From Gordionus sp. m RMFG-2023 (lineage: Eukaryota; Nematomorpha; Gordioida; Chordodea; Parachordodidae): a stretch of 64,000 nt of DNA. A program made the translations under genes and the position numbers. The DNA is taken from contig NC_088775.1 in NCBI RefSeq assembly GCF_954871325.1, positions 20,809,561-20,873,560 of the forward strand, in the 5' to 3' direction. This document shows, in pieces, positions 59,590 to 64,000 of this stretch (its first letter is position 1; every line of letters starts with the position of its first letter). The notes under the pieces are model-generated. The model saw nothing but the letters and a program-made list of their open reading frames with translations. It was not told where the DNA came from and did not search any database.

Positions 59590-60061
59590 TAATCATGACA
59601 AATTTTTATTTAATTACAGAAATACTCGTAATGACACTACAGGAGTTACACCATCTAAGAGTATGTTTAACCGTGATATTAGAGTGAAATGGGACTTATT
59701 GAGACCGTTGGAGGAGAAGGAGAATAAAATAAACATTACTTTACCACGAAATAGAACCCAATACAGGAGATTTTGTTTGGTATAAAGTGCAAGAGAACGA
59801 CACGTGGGACAAAGGGACAATTAATTTGAAGGAAAGCGCCACTATGTTCCAAGTCTATCAGAAAAAGGTATTACAATGAAACACCTGGACCAATTAAGAA
59901 AGAGAGAAGGCTATAACACATTTGCATACCATGACTCTCCTAAGAAGGACGGAAGTGAGGACAAAAATATTAAAACTAATGATAAAAATATTGTAATACC
60001 GACTCCTAGACCGATACGAAGTAGACAAAAACCTGTTTATCTAAAAGATTATATAACTTAG
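59590..60061 (+). pseudogene. Integrase C-terminal part and pol end
   Basis: Directly after the RT comes FLFNYRNTRNDTTGVTPSKS and MFNRDIRVKWDLLRP, the YRNT..T...P....F.R block that closes the integrase core. Then follow WYKVQEN-like sequence in another frame and a C terminus with TPRPIRSRQKPVYLKDYIT. The zinc finger and DDE residues are in the deleted part. Confidence 0.8.
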
Positions 60062-60491
60062 TATATTAAAACATGTAAAAATAAATTAAATACTAAAGCA
60101 TGTAAAAATAAATTAAAGACTAAAACGCAAAATAAAAATAAAAATGCTAAAAATATCATATAAAAAATAAAAACGCTAAAAATATCATCTAACAATCTTG
60201 TTGATTTATCATCCTTTTATTATTCTAACATCCAAATTTGATAAATTCTCTAATTATTCATATATTCTGAAATCCTATTCAATAATGATAATTTTACAAT
60301 TAGTGATAATAACAATTTTGTAAAATTGACAATGATAACGAAGGAGCTTGACGACGAGCCAGCGTACTCAAAACGATCGACTACAATGACTAATAAACGA
60401 CTTGAACAATCAAAATGAACAACCATTTGAACGACATATTTTCTATGATAGCTCAGATGAATTATGGAAAGGCTTTTCAGAAGAAGGGGAA

Positions 60492-60682
60492 TGTTAATTG
60501 ATTGTTTTTTTTAATTAACTTAAATTGTTATTATAGCCTTAAAATATATATTTCGTTTAAATTGTTTTTTTTATAATACATATATACCTTATTTCATATT
60601 TATTTTTAGTATCATTTTTTAGTTTTAGAATAAAATAATTATAACTTAAAACTTTTCTTACCATCGTTATTGTTATATAACA
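60492..60682 (+). repeat. 3' LTR
   Basis: TGTTAATTGATTG.. to ..TTATATAACA, right after the polypurine tract. Confidence 0.85.
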
Positions 60683-60867
60683 TTTGTTGATTTATTTTAA
60701 AATATCTAGTGGTCAATTAAGAAAACATAAATATTAAAATGCAGGCCAGGCCTGAAAATTTAAGTTTATTAAAAGTGTTTTGTTTAATTCACATATTTGA
60801 TTTGGAATTATTTTACTGTATACCTAAAATGATTATATAATAAAGATAATTTTTTTGCTAGTTATAA
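60683..60867. other. Spacer, no feature
   Basis: A+T-rich. GCAGGCCAGGCCTG near 60745 is a short palindrome. Confidence 0.4.
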
Positions 60868-61066
60868 AAATATTTTGTGATAAGGGTTATCAAAGACTTG
60901 TTGGTTAATTATTTTTATTATATTCTCTAGCTTTCTTAGTGAATCCTGTTCTCTTAGATTATCCTGTGTTTATTTAAAAAAGGTATATCAATAAATAGCT
61001 TGATTTTTTAGATTAAATTATCAGATCTCTAAATTCCCTTCACCATTTCAGAGCTTTCATTACCTT
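60868..61066 (-). pseudogene. Decayed tandem copy of the 61.3-61.5 kb exon
   Basis: Has an acceptor TTTTGTAG at 61067 and then ESSE..., EGNLEISDNLI-like and QDSLRKLENI blocks. These match the last exon of the neighbouring gene, with deletions, stops and frameshifts. It is an exon duplication that lost function. Confidence 0.7.
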
Positions 61067-61196
61067 CTACAAAATAAACTAATCTTTTTTAAAATAAACA
61101 TATGAATTCTAATATTATAAATTTAAATGTATTAACAGTCTATGCTGAATGAAAGTTTATTAAAGCTTTGTTAAAATAATATTTTATTTGAACTTA

Positions 61197-61302
61197 TTTT
61201 TTTACATGTATCACAATTGTTATAAAATATGTAAGATTTAATAAAAATATTTTTTTACATGTATCACAATTGTTATAAAATATGTAAGATTTAATAAAAA
61301 TA
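61197..61302 (+). repeat. Two tandem 53-bp units
   Basis: TTTTTTACATGTATCACAAT..GTAAGATTTAATAAAAATAT occurs twice. The right unit contains the stop codon of the last exon. Confidence 0.85.
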
Positions 61303-61511
61303 TTTTTTGACAGCTTGAATAGATTCTGGAGTAAATAATTCTTTTTCTACTATATTCTCTAGATTTCTTAGTGAATCTTGATACCTTAGACTTAGATGAT
61401 CATGAGCATATTCAAGAAACGTATAATAACCATTAAGAGCCTGATTTTTTGTAATTAAATGATCAGATATCTCTAGATTCCCTTCGTCATTCTCAGAGCT
61501 TTTATAATCTT
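61291..61511 (-). CDS. Last exon of an unknown gene
   Basis: Acceptor CTTATTTTTTATAG; ends TAA at 61291. It completes Glu, then 71 codons: DYKSSENDEGNLEISDHLI, YYTFLEYAHDHLSLRYQDSL, RNLENIVEKELFTPESIQAV, KKYFY. Charged and helix-rich. It joins in frame to the exon at 62403-62468. A decayed copy lies to the left. No family recognised; the exon and splice signals are convincing, the product is unknown. Confidence 0.7.
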
Positions 61512-61560
61512 CTATAAAAAATAAGATTAATTAAATTTTTGAAGTAATTAAACCTTCCAA

Positions 61561-62401
61561 CAGGGATCCAAACCGAAAAGAATATCGGTTCGGTTCAGGA
61601 TCGGATAAAAATAACGGTTCAAGGTTCAGTTTCGGTTCTCAAAAAATAAAAATATCGGTTCGGTTCGAACCTCTAAAAACCGGTTTGAACACTTTTGTAT
61701 TTAAAACCTACATTAGGATTATGTATAAGGTAATTTTTTATTTATTTCATAATTAAAATAAAAACCTTCATTTTTATTAATTGCACATTATAAAATAATA
61801 TTAAATTTATAAATATAACAAATAAATATATCAATGATTAATTTTAATATGAATAATTACTTAAATTTTTTTTATTAAGCTGCACAATTAATATATTTTC
61901 AAAATTCGTCTCACTCAAATTACATCTATAAGGAGATAATATAAATTTAATTGTTGAAAAACATCCTTCCATACTAACTTGGGTAGCTGGCATTGCCAGT
62001 ATGATATCAGATTTGATGTGTCATTTATAATACTATATGTAAATAATTTATATATTAGATTTAATTCTAGGCATTATAATTTATAAGCTTAAAATATTTA
62101 AAAAATATTGTAAAATTGCAATATATTAAAGTTTATAAAAATTATGATTGACGTTTATCAATCAAATGTGATTGATAATAATTTTTAAAACAATTTGAAT
62201 ATAATTAAAATTTTGCAATATACACTAGTAATAACTTACACATTAATTTATAAGCATAAAATTATGAGACTCGAACCGGTTCAGAGGCATTTTAGCGGTT
62301 CGGTTCAGGATCAGCTATAAATTTTTTAGAGGTTTAGGTTCGATAAAAAATACCGTTTTTAGCGGTTTAATGGTTCTGTTCAGGTTCGGTTTGGATCCCT
62401 G
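61561..62401. mobile_element. hAT derivative inserted at a splice donor, perfect TSD
   Basis: Tips are CAGGGATCCAAACCG in perfect mirror image, with CGGTTCGGTTCAGG subterminal repeats. Perfect CCTTCCAA at 61553-61560 and 62402-62409. 841 bp. The interior keeps only the C-terminal dimerisation domain of a hAT transposase (minus strand). On the gene strand the duplicated bases are TTGGAAGG, the end of the penultimate exon plus the G of its GT donor. Confidence 0.92.
61880..62000 (-). pseudogene. hAT dimerisation-domain remnant
   Basis: LAMPATQVSMEGCFSTIKFI and then LSPYRCNLSETNFENILIV. These match the PATSV.SER.FS..G.I.S..R..L.......L.FL block of hAT C termini. No upstream catalytic part. Confidence 0.75.
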
Positions 62402-62402
62402 C

Positions 62403-62468
62403 CTTCCAATTCTAATCTTATTTGAAATATTTCATGACAGCTAACACCTTCATCGTGTAGCGCATATT
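62403..62468 (-). CDS. Penultimate exon of the unknown gene, donor disrupted
   Basis: Acceptor ATCATACTTGTAG; 66 nt reading YALHDEGVSCHEIFQIRLEL then Glu and one base. Before the transposon arrived it would continue GAAG|GTTTAATTAC, a donor of the local type, with phase 1 matching the next exon. Now GAAGG is followed by the hAT tip CAGGGATCC, so the GT is gone here and survives only on the far side of the element. Confidence 0.6.
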
Positions 62469-62532
62469 CTACAAGTATGATTATAATACATAATAAAATT
62501 ACCATTTTTGTATAAAAGTTAAAGGTGCAGTT

Positions 62533-62942
62533 CAGTGGCATAGCTAGGGGGGGGGTTCGGGTTTGGATTACCCCCCCCCCACCAGAGCAAGTTTTTTTAG
62601 ATTATAGGTTCAAAAGACTCAAAAGTGACTTTATATCAAATAAATACCATGTATTTATATTTTATACAAGCCTGAAAATTTTGCTCATGGATGATACAAA
62701 GACATTATTCGTGAAATCTCTAGGCTTGAGCAATATTTTTTGGCTAAAATATTGAGTTAGATGTTTATAAAAATTGGCTCAAACGTTTAACAACACTAAT
62801 TAAAATGATCAATAATTTTAGGACTTTTATATTATAAGAAAAACAAATATGATTTTATAGATAAACCAGGCCTAAGGCCGGGCAAAAGCCAAAGGCCCGT
62901 TGTATGGACTCCCTCTAAGGAAAGTTCCTAGCTCTGCCACTG
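62533..62942. mobile_element. hAT derivative, 410 bp, 7/8 TSD
   Basis: Tips CAGTGGCATAGCTAGGG and, inverted, CAGTGGCAGAGCTAGG. G and C runs lie inside the left tip. Flanks GTGCAGTT (62525-62532) and GTGCATTT (62943-62950). It lies in the presumed intron upstream of the 62.4-kb exon. Confidence 0.85.
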
Positions 62943-63533
62943 GTGCATTTCATGTAAAAATCACGAATAATTCTATTCGATAAAAATTTTTTTATTTTTT
63001 CACTTATCCGATTAAATTAACGTTATTGTTATATAAATTGGGCCTGAAAAATATAGCAATTATCTAATATTTTGCAATTAACCGATTCGCAATTGTAAAT
63101 GTAATTTAACATTATGTCATGGTAATTTTTATCAATTTAAAAGAGTGTGCACTTAAGCGATATGCAATTAAACGGTTTTGACTATAGTAGCTTTTTAAAA
63201 AACCATTGGTAACTTACTGAATCACGGGGAAATTTTTAAAAAATCATTTTTTTCCTTAATCAATTCGCTTAAAAAAAACTATTTTTTCTCTCTATATATC
63301 CTTTTTTCTAAATATTTTCTCCTCTTTATATTTGTTAAAACCATTTTTTCTTTTTCATCTATTTGTTTTTCAAAAAATAACCAATTTTTTTCCTACTCTT
63401 ATACTCTTCTTTTAACACCATAATTTTCTTTTCTCTTTTATACAACCCTTATTTTTTTTATATTACTCAAATTTTACCTATTTCTTTATTAATTATACTT
63501 TATCACCTTTAAACTTCCTATGCCTTTTTAAAC
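62943..63533. other. A+T-rich presumed intron
   Basis: Pyrimidine-rich plus strand at 63250-63530. No exon recognised, although a small linking exon may be hidden here. Confidence 0.35.
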
Positions 63534-63660
63534 CAATCTTATAACTTTCTCTTTCTTTTCCGAAATCTTTAGTATCTCATCAATATCATTCAAATAGACT
63601 ATATTTTCATTCAAGCTACATGGTAATTGGCTTTTATCTTGATGTATTTTCCAGTCTCTT
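63534..63660 (-). CDS. Candidate upstream exon of the unknown gene
   Basis: An open frame reads DWKIHQDKSQLPCSLNENIV, then YLNDIDEILKISEKKEKVI, before a GTTTAA donor like that of the 62.4-kb exon. It is followed by a stop if unspliced. Its end phase (0) does not fit the 62.4-kb exon directly, so another exon or donor is needed. Confidence 0.4.
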
Positions 63661-64000
63661 ATTCAGTGTCTTCGGCGGGGTTTATTTAAAAATAATTTCT
63701 TTCAATTTTTTTTATAAAATTTTTAGCAATATTATTGTTCATTTCAATTAAACAAATTTCAATATTAAATAATTTTTATTTTAGATTCACACACAAAGAC
63801 GAGCTCTATGCATAAACGCTTTCGGGCAATAAGATGAAGGTAAAAAAATGGCCGTACCCTAACCCTAACAGGCCATTTAACTAAGATTATCTTAACATCT
63901 ATGAAAATTCTATTTACATTTTTATTTGCTTTAAAAATATTAATATATCTATAAACAAATTTTTATTACATTTACTATTTTAATTTTTTAGATAAGTCTT
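63661..64000. other. Window edge, no clear feature
   Basis: Includes CCCTAACCCTAAC at 63857-63869, a short telomere-like match. No gene could be drawn. Confidence 0.4.

Larger units (their letters stand above)
56885..60682 (+). mobile_element. Ty3/gypsy retrotransposon, internally deleted
   Basis: 5' LTR to 57053 (first ~27 bases lost), primer-binding site TGGTGCCCCGG 57054-57064, gag 57333-58320, protease 58585-58600, RT 59014-59530, integrase C-terminal part 59590-60061, polypurine tract AGAAGAAGGGGAA 60479-60491, 3' LTR 60492-60682. RNase H and most of integrase are deleted between 59.58 and 59.60 kb. Stops and frameshifts break gag and RT. The order protease-RT-integrase and the RT motifs identify Ty3/gypsy. 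LTR similarity is high, so it is younger than the copy at 5 kb. Confidence 0.9.

Overview
The window looks like nuclear DNA of an animal or a close relative. It is about three quarters A+T by eye and very rich in transposons. Genes are split by spliceosomal introns (GT..AG, with GTAATT, GTAATA and GTTTAA-type donors). The best gene belongs to the EF-hand/large-Rab class (RASEF, CRACR2A, Rab44), known from animals. An A+T-rich invertebrate such as a myxozoan would fit, but that is a guess. No tRNA, rRNA, CRISPR array or operon was found.

Layout. 1-15.7 kb is a transposon field: a 3' fragment of an RT/nuclease retroelement, a hAT fragment, several short hAT derivatives with target-site duplications, a MITE, a gutted Ty3/gypsy element (5.08-7.74 kb) and a long-TIR element around a hAT transposase relic (8.14-10.26 kb). 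From 15,754 to 41,121 on the minus strand lies one split gene assembled here from ten exons: two EF-hands (41.1-40.5 kb), a linker and coiled-coil-like part (40.4, 24.9 and 22.1 kb), and a Rab-type GTPase domain (16.75-15.75 kb). All exon phases match and the total is 1830 nt, or 609 codons plus stop. Its three large introns (15.2, 2.6 and 5.2 kb) are packed with transposons, while the introns of the GTPase module are 44-238 bp.

The 15-kb intron holds the most striking mobile element: a 4.5-kb foldback transposon (31,608-36,150). Its two inverted arms are tandem arrays of a ~300-bp unit, and it is flanked by a perfect 10-bp duplication. Intron 3 contains a 2.4-kb hAT element with a perfect 8-bp duplication. 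Intron 4 contains a decayed retroelement and a hAT relic.

41-64 kb has more hAT derivatives, a second copy of the MITE in opposite orientation, a TA-flanked palindromic element, two LTR elements (53.5-55.4 kb, and a Ty3/gypsy element at 56.9-60.7 kb with recognisable gag, protease, RT and integrase tail) and several unrecognised minus-strand coding pieces. At 61.3-63.7 kb is the 3' part of an unknown gene. A hAT derivative sits in the splice donor of its penultimate exon, and its last exon has a decayed tandem copy. The host genes and the transposons do not form a functional pathway together; the transposons shape intron size and damage genes.
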